DNA from: Woeseiaceae bacterium
Lineage (GTDB): Bacteria; Pseudomonadota; Gammaproteobacteria; Steroidobacterales; Woeseiaceae
DNA length: 64,000 nucleotides
Direction of reading: 5' to 3'
Assembly: GCA_028289545.1 (NCBI GenBank)
Contig: JANQPG010000032.1
Location: 62,001 to 126,000, forward strand
Part shown: one piece after another, positions 8,070 through 17,544 of the stretch
Numbering within the stretch: the first letter of the stretch is position 1
Layout of the letters: each line of letters begins with the position of its first letter
The notes under the pieces: model-generated
Seen by the model: the letters and a program-made list of their open reading frames with translations, nothing else
Told to the model about the DNA's origin: nothing
The model's database searches: none
Program-made: the position numbers and the translations under genes

Positions 8070-10631
8070 TCAAAAGAAATCGAACTGCGCGGACAGAATC
8101 CAGGTAGCACCCACAATCGGCCTTGCATAGCCGAGCTGCAGGAGGTTCTGCGCAACCGTTGCCCGCGGATTGCCTTCCGTGTAGCAGACCTCGTCGGTGA
8201 TGTTCTTGCCCTTGACCTGGAACGTCAGTTGGTCCGTCGGTGTGTAGGCGGCGCCCAGGCCGAGGTTCCCGCAGGAATCGAAGGCGACGACGTTGTCGTT
8301 CGCGCCAAAGCGATCGCCCAGCCAATGGTAGTCCGCAAACACCGTGATCTGATCCGTGGCGAAGACGTTGCCGATGAAGCGGAACTGCTCGTCCGGCGTT
8401 CGTGCCACCTGATTGCCGTTGAATGCCGCTCCGGCAGGTGTGTTGAAGTTGTCCAGCTCGCCATTCTGCAACACACCGGCCAACTGCAGTGATACCCAGT
8501 CGGCCGGCTGCCAGGTGAGATCGAATTCAACGCCGACAACGTCGAGCTCGGCCTGGTTCAGAACCTGCGTGCCACCCTGATCAAAGCCGAAGCCGCCGGT
8601 CAGGAGGCTTGGGAACTGCGTCGAGTACAAGGTTGCAGATGCCGCAATCGTGTCGCCGGAATAGCGAATGCCCAGCTCGCCCAGTTCGACTTCCTGCAAC
8701 GGCGCATCCACCGGGCCGTCGGGCGTATTCAGAATGATGTCGCCAAGGCGGTCTGCACGCGGCGTCTGGTAACCCTCGGCATAGCGCCCGTAGACGGCAA
8801 GCGTGTCGGTCAGCAGGTAATTAAAACCGATCGTCCAGGAGATCTCGTCGTAATTCACCGTCCGGCGAGCCGTTCCGCCATTGCCTTTCAGGCGATTGGC
8901 GAAGTTGTTCGCCGTAATGTTGTCGACATCGTTGCCGTTAACGTCGAGCGCGCCGGCAACCGGCACGCGATCGCCAAGGCCCGTCAGAGAGACGGCCTGG
9001 TATTCAATGTCTTCCCAGCGGAGGCCGACGTCGACTCGCAGCCGATCCGAGAACTGGAACTCATCGTTGACGTACAGGGACAGCGAACTGACCTGCACGT
9101 CGTCGTCGCCTCGCCACTGACCGTGCTTCACGACACCGCCGTCGCTCAAGAAGGACTGAACGTTGCCGGTGGACGGATCGACCGCAACGATGTCCAGAAC
9201 CTGCGGATTGTCTGAAGTCACCTCACTCATGAACAGGCTGGATGCAAGCTGGCGATTGTGATCGAGGTCGATCAGCATTGCGCCGACGGACAGGCTGTTT
9301 CGATCCGTCTCCCAGGTCAATCGTGTGTCGCTGATGAACTGGCGACGCTCGATCGGCTCACGAAGCGAGTTCAGAATCTGCGCAAGACCGTTGCCGTTCA
9401 GGTTCTGAAGCGCCGGGTCACCCGCGCAGAGCAACTCGCCGCTGGTCACGTACTGGAAGCATCGATCCGTGCCGGGGTTTGCGGCGTAGAAATCGCCAAC
9501 CGTGCCGTACCCTGCACCCACAAAATCGATGCTGTCGTCGGTGAGATAAAGTTCCGCGGGCAGGATGCTGATACCGCCGGCTGAACCTGTAAAATGAGCG
9601 TTGAAGAGTCGCGACAGATCACTCACGCGGCTCTGGTGCTTCAGAAAGATGTCGTTCTCGAAATCCCAGTCAAAGCCGATCGTGAAGACGTCGGCTTCGG
9701 CATCGGCACCGTCCACCGTATTTTGCTCGAGTACTTCGCCGCTTGCGAAAAGGATGCGCGTGCGCGAGTTGTCGAAGCCGGTCACGTTGCCGTGGTTAAG
9801 ATCGAATCCGGGAATTTCACTCAGCGTTCCTGTATTCGGATCGCGGGCAACGGGCAACGGCAGAACAAACGAATTCCGCTCGTCCACTTTCTTGTAGGTC
9901 AGATTGAGTTCGCCGTTGGACAATTCGCGCGTCAGGTTGACGCGAAACTCTCCGCCGCGCTCGCCGTTGAAGCCGTTCTCACGCGGCGTGTCGCCGTACA
10001 TATAGTAGCCGCTGACGGCTACTTTCCAGTCGTCGGACAGCGGCCCGCCGTAGAAGAAGTCCGTCCGCGTATTGCCGAAGTCGGTCAGCGACAGACGCAG
10101 TGTTCCCTCGGGATCGTCGGTGCCTTTGCGGTAGATGTAGTTGACAATCGCGCCGGCGCCATTGGGTGCCAGGACACCGGACGTACCGCCCCGCGTGGCT
10201 TCCACGCGCTCGATACCAATGCTGTATCGCTGTACGGCATCCACCGTGTAGCGCTCGTAGTTCACCGGCAAGCCATCTTCCTGTACGTTGATGAAGGCAA
10301 GCTGCGCCGTCGAAGGCAAACCGCGTACACCAATACTGTTCGATGTCTGTCCACCAGACTCCTGTACGAACAAACCGGGCACCGCCTTCAGTGTATCGAC
10401 GAGGCCGAAGGGCACGTCTCGGTCCATGTCCTGTGCACTGATGGCCGTTACGGCAACGGAGGACTCAAGAACGGTGACACCTTGACGGGTCGTACCCGTC
10501 ACGATGATTTCCTCGAGTTCATTGCGCGGCTCTTGCTGTGACTCTTGCGCGGATGCGCCCCCCGCGAATAGCGAGAGGAGTGCCGACGCAATTCCGGCAG
10601 CACCCATCATGGGAATCGACTTGTGTTTCAT
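8070..10631 (-). CDS. TonB-dependent outer-membrane receptor
   Basis: An 853-residue outer-membrane transporter. Residues 1-28 are a signal peptide ending GGASAQES. A TonB box, EEIIVTGT, lies near residue 41. The plug follows (about 50-170), with LVDTLKAVPGLFVQ, IGVRGLPSTAQLAFINVQEDG, IERVEATRGGTSGVLAPNGAGAIVNYI. The remaining 680 residues alternate amphipathic strands and end with the barrel-closing aromatic SAQFDFF. A ribosome site GGAAAGGGGGG precedes ATG 10631. It lies downstream of a VOC-family gene and upstream of the aldolase gene on the same strand. Members of this group import siderophores, vitamins or, commonly in marine gammaproteobacteria, oligosaccharides; the catabolic context favours a carbohydrate or glycoside here, which is inference. 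Confidence 0.93.
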   Translation of the reverse strand: MKHKSIPMMGAAGIASALLSLFAGGASAQESQQEPRNELEEIIVTGTTRQGVTVLESSVAVTAISAQDMDRDVPFGLVDTLKAVPGLFVQESGGQTSNSIGVRGLPSTAQLAFINVQEDGLPVNYERYTVDAVQRYSIGIERVEATRGGTSGVLAPNGAGAIVNYIYRKGTDDPEGTLRLSLTDFGNTRTDFFYGGPLSDDWKVAVSGYYMYGDTPRENGFNGERGGEFRVNLTRELSNGELNLTYKKVDERNSFVLPLPVARDPNTGTLSEIPGFDLNHGNVTGFDNSRTRILFASGEVLEQNTVDGADAEADVFTIGFDWDFENDIFLKHQSRVSDLSRLFNAHFTGSAGGISILPAELYLTDDSIDFVGAGYGTVGDFYAANPGTDRCFQYVTSGELLCAGDPALQNLNGNGLAQILNSLREPIERRQFISDTRLTWETDRNSLSVGAMLIDLDHNRQLASSLFMSEVTSDNPQVLDIVAVDPSTGNVQSFLSDGGVVKHGQWRGDDDVQVSSLSLYVNDEFQFSDRLRVDVGLRWEDIEYQAVSLTGLGDRVPVAGALDVNGNDVDNITANNFANRLKGNGGTARRTVNYDEISWTIGFNYLLTDTLAVYGRYAEGYQTPRADRLGDIILNTPDGPVDAPLQEVELGELGIRYSGDTIAASATLYSTQFPSLLTGGFGFDQGGTQVLNQAELDVVGVEFDLTWQPADWVSLQLAGVLQNGELDNFNTPAGAAFNGNQVARTPDEQFRFIGNVFATDQITVFADYHWLGDRFGANDNVVAFDSCGNLGLGAAYTPTDQLTFQVKGKNITDEVCYTEGNPRATVAQNLLQLGYARPIVGATWILSAQFDFF

Positions 10632-10692
10632 TGCTTATGCCCCCCCTTTCCTGGACATACGAACTTGAGTGAAGCGCGGCTTTTCTTAAGGT

Positions 10693-11067
10693 TTATCCTT
10701 CGGTATCCGCATAAAAGTTGAGTTCTAGCTTTACGCCGTTCGGGTCGTCGACAAACAACTGCGTAACAGTCAGGTCCGGCACCACCTGCTTCGTATACGG
10801 GATTCCGAACTCGTCGAGCCGTGCAGTCATCGCCTCCAGGTTTCGAGCCTTGACCGCCACGTGATGGATGGGCCCGGTTGGTGGCGGATTCACGGCAGGT
10901 CTGACCACAAGATGGAAGATGGGCTGGTCGCCGGCGTACACCCAGGCGCCCGGTACATCGAAGGCCGGACGCCAGCCGACCTGAAGCCCGAGGACCGTCT
11001 CGTAGAAGTGCACACTACTGTCCAGGTCCGTCGTCTCAACGTTGATGTGGTCCAATCCATCGATCAT
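10693..11067 (-). CDS. VOC-family (glyoxalase/dioxygenase-like) protein
   Basis: A 124-residue vicinal-oxygen-chelate protein. The ATG at 11067 (MIDGLDHINVET) is preceded by GGGGAG at eight bases, which decides against the TTG 39 bases upstream. Two babba modules are visible: DHINVETTDLDSSVHFYETVLGL, split by family pattern into a first metal-ligand His and the FYE..LGL turn, and a second half starting IHHVAVKARNLEA and ending VTQLFVDDPNGVKLELNFY, with the metal-ligand Glu. VOC enzymes isomerise, epimerise or cleave small substrates with a metal ion. It is the first gene of a probable operon with the TonB receptor and is divergent from the ABC-transporter operon. The reaction is not predictable from sequence. 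Confidence 0.85.
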   Translation of the reverse strand: MIDGLDHINVETTDLDSSVHFYETVLGLQVGWRPAFDVPGAWVYAGDQPIFHLVVRPAVNPPPTGPIHHVAVKARNLEAMTARLDEFGIPYTKQVVPDLTVTQLFVDDPNGVKLELNFYADTEG

Positions 11068-11473
11068 CCCGGCGTCTCCCCGGCGCCTTGATTGTTTTTC
11101 ACTCAAGAACCTTACACCTCGCTCGTCAAATGTGTCAACAATTATGATGCTTTATGCTGCATTAGCTGATTTTGATTGAATCAACTCTTGAGAACTCAGG
11201 ATTTTCTATTTTATTCAACCGCTTAAGATAAATCCGCATTGGAAAATACCCAAGACCACAGAAACAACCGATCAAGAAAATGATCTAAAAGCCTCATTTT
11301 TCTGAGGCAAACGGTGTACGCAGCCACTCACGGACGCTATACTGCAGTGCGTTGTGCGGAGTTGCGTCGCGATGCCGTGCGCTGTCGACAAACGAGGCAG
11401 CTGCCGGCAACGGTCTCAAACCTTCTTCGCCCGTAAACAATACAAAACATGCCGTTATCCGGGGGAAACAAAC
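11068..11473. promoter_or_regulatory. AT-rich divergent control region between VOC/TonB and dehydrogenase/ABC operons
   Basis: About 400 bases with no gene that I can support. It is clearly AT-richer than its surroundings. It contains a 13-base perfect palindrome TTGATTGAATCAA (11172-11184), and GTCAA repeated in direct order at 11125-11129 and 11134-11138, one turn of helix apart. GTCAA is also the core of the repeats before both dioxygenase genes at 24.6 and 26.5 kb. The region must hold divergent promoters for two long operons. Confidence 0.4.
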
Positions 11474-12745
11474 GTGGCGACTACGCTCAAAGCCGGTGTG
11501 AGCCGGCAACGGAAACATGACGATCAGGCGCGCGTGCGCAAAGCTGTCGAAGACATTCTTTCGGCCGTTGAACGGGATGGTGACAAGGCCGTCCGCGAAT
11601 TCTCCAGCAAATTCGACAGCTGGGCCCCCGAGTCTTTCCGGTTGACGGCCGATGAAATCGCGGCTTGCGTTGACGCTTTGAATCCCACCGATATCGATGA
11701 CATCCGCTTTGCCCAAGAGCAGGTTCGAAAGTTCGCCGAAGCACAAAAGTCCGCGCTTCGTGACATAGAAGTAGAGACACGCCCGGGCGTTTTCCTGGGT
11801 CACAAGAACCTGCCCGTCGACTCCGTGGGCTGCTACGTGCCGGGGGGCAAATACCCGCTGGTTGCGTCGGCGCACATGGGCGTGGTGACCGCCAAGGTGG
11901 CCGGGGTGAAGCGAGTCATCGCCGCCTCGCCGCCGTTCGAGGGCAAACCCAATGCCGCTGTCGTCGCGGCCATGCATCTGGGCGGAGCGGACGAGATCTA
12001 TTCCCTCGGCGGCGTTCAGGCGATTGCCGCGATGGCGATTGGCACAGAGTCAATCGCACCGGTCGATATGCTTGTCGGCCCCGGCAACGAATACGTTGCG
12101 GAAGCCAAGCGACAGGTGTTCGGTCGAGTGGGTATTGACCTGCTGGCCGGCCCCACCGAGACCGTTGTGGTTGCCGACGACAGCTGTGACGTGGAAATGG
12201 CCGCAACCGATCTGCTGGGTCAGGCAGAGCACGGATACAACTCACCGTCGATCCTCGTGACGACCTCCCTGGAGCTCGCCGAGGCTTTGCCGGCCGAGAT
12301 CGAGGATCAGCTTGCCACGCTCGAAACGGCGGAAGTTGCCGGCAAGGCGTGGGCGGACTACGGTCAGATCATCCTGTGCGACAGCGATGAAGAAATGGTT
12401 GACGTCACCAACGATCTTGCGTTCGAGCACGTCGAGATCATCACACGGAACCCGGACTACTTTCTGCAGAAGCTGCGTAACTACGGCGCGCTGTTTCTCG
12501 GGCCCGAAACAAACGTCGCCTATGGCGACAAGGTGATCGGCACGAACCACACCCTGCCGACCGGGCGGGCGGCGCGCTATACGGGCGGCCTTTGGGTAGG
12601 CAAGTTCATCAAGACTTGCACCTATCAACGCGTGGATGCCGAGGCGACGCGAGAGATAGGTGAGTACTGTTCACGCCTGTGTGCCCTCGAGGGCTTCGCC
12701 GGCCACAAGGCGCAGGCCGACTTGCGGGTCGAGCGCTACTCGTGA
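11474..12745 (+). CDS. HisD-family dehydrogenase, closest in pattern to sulfopropanediol 3-dehydrogenase (HpsN)
   Basis: A 423-residue NAD-dependent, zinc-dependent four-electron alcohol dehydrogenase of the histidinol dehydrogenase fold. Family residues are kept: [41 protein letters not shown], the Zn-ligand pair in [10 protein letters not shown], the catalytic Glu-His in AFEHVEI, the Zn Asp in [14 protein letters not shown], and the C-terminal His in [13 protein letters not shown]. The GDK...GTNH wording, in place of GDY.SGTNH, and the catabolic neighbours match the HpsN-like branch rather than histidine biosynthesis. GTG 11474 follows GGGGGAAACAAAC. It leads an operon with an ABC importer and a cupin. 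Probable role: oxidise a diol or alcohol from the imported compound to an acid; the substrate is unknown. Confidence 0.8.
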   Translation: MATTLKAGVSRQRKHDDQARVRKAVEDILSAVERDGDKAVREFSSKFDSWAPESFRLTADEIAACVDALNPTDIDDIRFAQEQVRKFAEAQKSALRDIEVETRPGVFLGHKNLPVDSVGCYVPGGKYPLVASAHMGVVTAKVAGVKRVIAASPPFEGKPNAAVVAAMHLGGADEIYSLGGVQAIAAMAIGTESIAPVDMLVGPGNEYVAEAKRQVFGRVGIDLLAGPTETVVVADDSCDVEMAATDLLGQAEHGYNSPSILVTTSLELAEALPAEIEDQLATLETAEVAGKAWADYGQIILCDSDEEMVDVTNDLAFEHVEIITRNPDYFLQKLRNYGALFLGPETNVAYGDKVIGTNHTLPTGRAARYTGGLWVGKFIKTCTYQRVDAEATREIGEYCSRLCALEGFAGHKAQADLRVERYS

Positions 12746-12786
12746 GCCAAGCGTCCGGAGAGTCGCCGGGTCGGCAGGTGATGTAA

Positions 12787-14571
12787 GTGGCGCCGCGGAC
12801 GAGACGCGTTGCCTGGGGGCTCGCCGCTATCATCACCCTGGCGGGTCTGATTGCCATTCCCTATCACGATCCCGAATCACCGGGCGCGCGCATTGCTCGC
12901 GAAGATACCGTGATCTTTGATCTGGATCGCAGTATCAAAAATCCCCGCAACTTCAACTGGCTCACGCCGGGCGTGAAACGCTTGCACGGCGCGCATCAGG
13001 CCATGTGGGAGCCGTTGTTCGTACTCAGCTACGCAACCGGCGAACTCGAGCCGTGGTTGGGCCTTCAAATCGTCGGCAATGACACGCACGACGTCTGGAC
13101 ACTGTCCTTACGTCGTGGCGTTCGGTGGTCGGACGGCGAAGCGTTCGATGCCGATGACGTCGTTTTCACGGCGGACATGGTTCGCGATTCGGACGCCATC
13201 AGCGCCCGCGAGGCGATCCGATTCAAAGCTCAGATCGCCGAAACCCGAAAGATCGACAGCCATACGGTCGAGTTCAGGTTACAGAAACCGAACCCGAGCT
13301 TTCACGTCGAGAATTTTGGTGTGCTGAATTTCAGCTCCTTTCTCGTTATGCCGGAACACGTATGGCGCGGCCAGGATGTCGGCAGCTTCGACTTCTATCC
13401 GCCGATTGGCACAGGGCCCTACGTCTTCGGTTCTGCGACATCGCAGCGTGCTATCTGGGACCGAAACGACGACTGGTGGGGTGCGGACACAGGATTTCGC
13501 GACCTGCCGCAGCCGAAACGGCTGATCTGGATCGAATCCGGTGGTCAGGAAAATCGGGCTCAGCTCCTCCGCCGCAATCAGCTCGATGCCGGCCAGCATC
13601 TGGCGCTCGGCATCTTCGAAGCCATTCAGGCCAAGAATCCGAATGTCATTGCCTGGCACTCGGGATTCCCCTACGGGTGGACGGATCCCTGCCCCCGGCA
13701 GCTGGAGATCAATACGACGGTTCCCCCGTGGGACGATGCGGAGATGCGCCGCGCTGTCGCACACATTGTTGACCGTCAGCAGATTATCGATATCGTTTAT
13801 GAAGGGTCGACGGTCCCCTCCAAATCGATGTTTGTGCAGTACGGGGCCATGCAGCCCTTCATTGACGCCGTGTCCAATGCCGGGTATTCACTGCCGACGA
13901 CGGCGAACGTCGACGCGGCCCACGCAATTTTCGAATCACGCGGCTATCGCCTCGATGACGACGGCACGTACCGGCGTGACGGTGAGCCACTGGCGGTACG
14001 AATTCTCGCCAATACGGCGTCGGCGGAAACCACCGGCACTGTCGATCTGCTGGTGGAGCAGCTGCAGCGCGCCGGCGTGGATGCGCGATCGGTACCGGTC
14101 GAAGACGGTGTCTTCTGGGGCGAAGTCATACCGCTCGGCGACTATGAGATGAGCTATTCCTGGCTTTCGTGTGGATCCGTGAACGAGCCGTGGGCATCGA
14201 TGTCGCGATACACGAACAGCGCCATTGCGCCCGTCGGTGAACGAGCGCCGGGTTATAACAACACCGGGCGCTGGGACACGGATGCCACGAGCCAGTACAC
14301 GGCCATCGTCGATCGGATCGGCCGGCTGTCGCTGGGCGATCCACAAATTCCGGGCCTGGTGGCGAACGCCTACCAGCACCTTTATACCGAGATGCCGTTT
14401 GTGCCGCTGGTCCAGGCCTCCAAGGTCCTTTCGTTCAATACGACATACTGGACGGGCTGGCCAACGGCCGACCGCTTCTATGTACATCCCATGCACTGGT
14501 GGAACAGCACCCACCTGATTATTCACGGCCTCGAACGAGCCGACGCGGGTAAAAGCAGCCATGTCAAATAG
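12787..14571 (+). CDS. ABC transporter substrate-binding protein, family 5 (Opp/Dpp type)
   Basis: A 594-residue periplasmic binding protein. Residues about 7-25 are a hydrophobic export or anchor segment without a lipobox Cys. Family 5 signatures follow: HQAMWEPLFVLSYATGELEPWLG, WTLSLRRGVRWSDGEAFDADDV, IGTGPYVF, RNDDWWG, and RRAVAHIVDRQQIIDIVYEG. The starts of both lobes and the C-terminal Trp-rich segment (YWTGWPTADRFYVHPMHWWN) are present. The aromatic-rich end recalls family 5 proteins that bind oligosaccharides instead of peptides. The start is GTG 12787; the stop overlaps the next gene by 11 bases. With a mannosidase and PMI cupin nearby, a sugar or glycoside ligand is more likely than a peptide, by inference. 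Confidence 0.9.
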   Translation: MAPRTRRVAWGLAAIITLAGLIAIPYHDPESPGARIAREDTVIFDLDRSIKNPRNFNWLTPGVKRLHGAHQAMWEPLFVLSYATGELEPWLGLQIVGNDTHDVWTLSLRRGVRWSDGEAFDADDVVFTADMVRDSDAISAREAIRFKAQIAETRKIDSHTVEFRLQKPNPSFHVENFGVLNFSSFLVMPEHVWRGQDVGSFDFYPPIGTGPYVFGSATSQRAIWDRNDDWWGADTGFRDLPQPKRLIWIESGGQENRAQLLRRNQLDAGQHLALGIFEAIQAKNPNVIAWHSGFPYGWTDPCPRQLEINTTVPPWDDAEMRRAVAHIVDRQQIIDIVYEGSTVPSKSMFVQYGAMQPFIDAVSNAGYSLPTTANVDAAHAIFESRGYRLDDDGTYRRDGEPLAVRILANTASAETTGTVDLLVEQLQRAGVDARSVPVEDGVFWGEVIPLGDYEMSYSWLSCGSVNEPWASMSRYTNSAIAPVGERAPGYNNTGRWDTDATSQYTAIVDRIGRLSLGDPQIPGLVANAYQHLYTEMPFVPLVQASKVLSFNTTYWTGWPTADRFYVHPMHWWNSTHLIIHGLERADAGKSSHVK

Positions 14572-15589
14572 ATCCATCGCGGGCGTGCCTCTCAGCTATA
14601 TCGGCAATAGATTGTTTACCTTCTTCCTGACGGTGCTGATCGCAGCGTCGGTGATCTGGATCATTCCACGTCTTTCACCCGTCGACCCCGCGGAGGCAAT
14701 GCTGGGTCGAATGGCAGCCGGCGCCGGGTTCGTAGAAAACGCCGACCAGATACTGGTGGATCTGCGTGCGCGCTTCGGACTTGACGAACCCCTGTGGAAA
14801 CAATACGTCGTCTACCTGAAGAACCTGATGGTCTTCGACTTCGGCGTCTCGGTGGCGAACTTTCCGACCCCGGTCTCACAAATGCTGGCGGCCGCCCTGC
14901 CCTGGACTCTCGGTCTCATGATCTTTTCCGTGCTGATAGCATTTGTTATCGGCAATGCGGCCGGCGCGTTCATGGCCTGGCAGGAGACACCGCGGATCTG
15001 GAAGATCGCGATCCCCGCCGCCATGGTTTTCACATCGATTCCGCCGATCCTCTCGGGCCTGTTGCTGATGTGGCTGTTCGCGGCGCAACTCGAGTGGTTT
15101 CCACTGACGGGATCTTACGGCCTGTTCGAAACGCCCGGTTTGAACTGGGAGTTCATACTGAGCGTCATTCGCCACGGTACGCTGCCGGCATTGTCCATCG
15201 TCGTGGTCACGTTCGGCTTCTGGGCGCTGGGTATGCGCGGGCTCATGACAACCGTGCAGAGCGAAGACTACGTTCAGCTCGCGAAGGCGAAGGGATTGCG
15301 GCCCCGATACATTCTGTATCGGTACATGATCCGGAACGCCATCCTGCCGCAGGTCACCGCGTTCGCATTGAAGGTCGGCCTGCTCGTCACCGGGCAGATC
15401 CTCGTTGAGCGAATCTTCTCCTACAACGGCATGGGCAAGCTGATCTACGACGCCATTCTGAATCAGGATTTTGCGGTCATACAGGGCGCCAGCTACATCG
15501 TAATACTCATGACCGCGGCGTCGGTACTGATTGTCGACCTCATCTATCCGTTTATTGACCCGCGCATTCGTCACGGTGGAGGGCAGTAG
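14561..15589 (+). CDS. ABC transporter permease (OppB/DppB type)
   Basis: A 342-residue inner-membrane permease with six predicted spans. The first span is near residues 13-33 (RLFTFFLTVLIAASVIWIIP), and the periplasmic first loop is typical of OppB. The cytoplasmic coupling motif is clear in EDYVQLAKAKGLRPRYILYRYMIRNAILP (shown here only by its ends: AKAKGL and RNAILP). The start ATG 14561 overlaps the binding-protein gene by 11 bases, and the TAG stop shares its last G with the GTG start of the second permease, so the genes are tightly coupled. It forms the channel with the next gene product. Confidence 0.93.
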   Translation: MSNRSIAGVPLSYIGNRLFTFFLTVLIAASVIWIIPRLSPVDPAEAMLGRMAAGAGFVENADQILVDLRARFGLDEPLWKQYVVYLKNLMVFDFGVSVANFPTPVSQMLAAALPWTLGLMIFSVLIAFVIGNAAGAFMAWQETPRIWKIAIPAAMVFTSIPPILSGLLLMWLFAAQLEWFPLTGSYGLFETPGLNWEFILSVIRHGTLPALSIVVVTFGFWALGMRGLMTTVQSEDYVQLAKAKGLRPRYILYRYMIRNAILPQVTAFALKVGLLVTGQILVERIFSYNGMGKLIYDAILNQDFAVIQGASYIVILMTAASVLIVDLIYPFIDPRIRHGGGQ

Positions 15590-16536
15590 TGGCTGACGCG
15601 ACCGGCATGGGCGGAGTCGTTAGTGACGCGGACGAGAAAGCCGCTCGCCGACGCGCCAAACGCCTAAAGCGCTTCGACTCACCCTGGATGAACCCCAAGC
15701 TGCTGACGGGCGCGGGCATCATCGTCGGCATTTTGCTGTTCGGCCTGCTGGGTCGTTTCCTCTGGGATCCCGAGCTGGTCTTCATTGGCTCGGCACCGCT
15801 GAATCTGCCGCCCGTCGGCTTTGAAAATCTACGCGGCGAACCTGGCAGCCCGGCGCATCCGCTGGGCACCCAGAGCAGCGGCAGGGACATGCTGGCTCTG
15901 ATGATTGTCGGCGCGCCAAACACCCTGTTTATTGGCGTCATTGCTTCGCTGATCGGTATGACGATCGGAATATTGCTCGGTTTTTCGGCGGGATTCATCG
16001 GTGGGCGCACTGACGACGTGATTCGCGTTCTGTCAGACGTCATGATCACCATTCCGCCGCTGATGGTGCTGATCGTGTTTCAGACGTCGATCGGCGAGAT
16101 CGGCATCCTGATGATGGGCGTACTGTTGTCCGGGTTCATGTGGCAGTCACCCACCCGCCTCATTCGCGCGCAGGTGCTCTCGATGCGGCAATCCGGTTAC
16201 GTGCGCATGGCGAAACTCTCCGGCGCGTCGACGTTCGACATCATGTTCAAGGAGATGCTGCCGAACCTCGTCCCCTACCTGTTCGGCAGCTTCATTGCCA
16301 TAGCGACGACGGCCATCGTGACCGCTGTAGGTCTCGAAACGCTCGGCCTCGGACCACAGCGCGTGCCTACCCTGGGGCGGGTGATCTATGAAGCCATCGA
16401 CTCCGCCGCGCTTCTGCGAAACATGTGGTGGTGGTGGGGCATTCCGACTGCTCTGTTGGCGACGATGTTTGTCGGCCTGCTGTTGGTCAACCTGGGGCTC
16501 GACGAAGTGGCCAACCCGAAGCTGCGAAAGGTCTGA
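15589..16536 (+). CDS. ABC transporter permease (OppC/DppC type)
   Basis: A 315-residue permease. A 30-residue charged cytoplasmic N-terminus (EKAARRRAKRLKRFDSPW) precedes the first span near 42-62, as in OppC. The HPLGTQSSGRDMLALMIVGA segment is the OppC/DppC signature after the first periplasmic loop, and VRMAKLSGASTFDIM...LPNL is the coupling motif that contacts the ATPases. The GTG start at 15589 overlaps the preceding TAG. It ends with GLDEVANPKLRKV, the usual DppC C-terminus. It is the partner of the 14561 permease. Confidence 0.93.
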   Translation: MADATGMGGVVSDADEKAARRRAKRLKRFDSPWMNPKLLTGAGIIVGILLFGLLGRFLWDPELVFIGSAPLNLPPVGFENLRGEPGSPAHPLGTQSSGRDMLALMIVGAPNTLFIGVIASLIGMTIGILLGFSAGFIGGRTDDVIRVLSDVMITIPPLMVLIVFQTSIGEIGILMMGVLLSGFMWQSPTRLIRAQVLSMRQSGYVRMAKLSGASTFDIMFKEMLPNLVPYLFGSFIAIATTAIVTAVGLETLGLGPQRVPTLGRVIYEAIDSAALLRNMWWWWGIPTALLATMFVGLLLVNLGLDEVANPKLRKV

Positions 16537-16542
16537 CACGTC

Positions 16543-17544
16543 ATGCGAAACCCGGACACCATACTCGAGGTCGACGATCTGCGCGTGTACTACGCAACAC
16601 CACAAGGCGACGTGAAAGCCTGCGACGGCGTCAGCTTCGACGTGCGCGCCGGAGAGATTCTCGGCCTCGTGGGGGAATCCGGCTCGGGCAAATCAACGGC
16701 GACAGGCGGAGTGCTTCGGACCATCAGCTCGCCAGGCCGTATCGTTTCCGGTCGGGTGGTGCTCGATAGCGACGACATCCTGGAGTACAACGACGAGCAG
16801 ATGCGGCGCTTGCGGTGGAGCAAACTTGCCCTGATTCCGCAGGGCGCAATGAACTCGCTGAATCCCACGATGACAATCAGCGCGCAGATTGCGGACGTCA
16901 TCGAAACGCACGAGGGACGACAGGATGAAGACGCGCTGCGGGAGAGAATCCTGGAGCTCTTTCGACGTGTCGGTCTTCCCGGACGCATTTACTCCATGTA
17001 TCCGCATGAACTTTCCGGCGGGATGAAGCAACGCGCCTGCATCGCAATGAGCATCGCACTGGACCCGATCCTGATCGTGGCCGACGAGGCCACGAGTGCG
17101 CTGGACGTCGTGGTGCAGCGAGTCGTCGCGCAGACGATGCTGAAGATCAAACGTGAGCTCAACGTCTCGTTCATCATGATCGGTCACGACATGGGGCTGA
17201 TGGCCCAGGTTGTCGATCGTCTTGCCGTGATGTACAGCGGTCAGCTGCTGGAGATCGCCGGCGTCGAAGACATGTTCGAAAGCCCTGCGCACCCGTACAG
17301 CGAGATCTTGATCGACTCCGTGCCGACTCTCACCGAGCGCAAGTCCATGCGGATCAACGAGGGCATCACCCACGATCCACGCAATCCACCGTCCGGTTGT
17401 ATTTTCAGACTGCGCTGCCCGTTTGCGATGGCCGCGTGCGCCGAGACCCGTCCGCCCATGGTCGAGGTTCGCCCGGATCAACTGGTAGCCTGCCACTTGT
17501 GGAAGAAGACAGAGGACGGCAGCTATGTCCGACAATCTGTTTGA
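16543..17544 (+). CDS. ABC transporter ATP-binding protein (OppD/DppD type)
   Basis: A 333-residue ATPase that powers the importer from the cytoplasmic side. Walker A GESGSGKST, Q-loop LIPQGAMNSLNP, signature LSGGMKQR, Walker B ILIVADEATSALD and the switch His in MIGHDMG are all intact. The C-terminal oligopeptide/dipeptide extension is present: EILIDSVPTL followed by FRLRCPFAM and ACAETRPP, whose Cys residues match those that hold an Fe-S cluster in some family members. The start is ATG 16543. The end overlaps the second ATPase gene by 20 bases. Confidence 0.93.
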   Translation: MRNPDTILEVDDLRVYYATPQGDVKACDGVSFDVRAGEILGLVGESGSGKSTATGGVLRTISSPGRIVSGRVVLDSDDILEYNDEQMRRLRWSKLALIPQGAMNSLNPTMTISAQIADVIETHEGRQDEDALRERILELFRRVGLPGRIYSMYPHELSGGMKQRACIAMSIALDPILIVADEATSALDVVVQRVVAQTMLKIKRELNVSFIMIGHDMGLMAQVVDRLAVMYSGQLLEIAGVEDMFESPAHPYSEILIDSVPTLTERKSMRINEGITHDPRNPPSGCIFRLRCPFAMAACAETRPPMVEVRPDQLVACHLWKKTEDGSYVRQSV

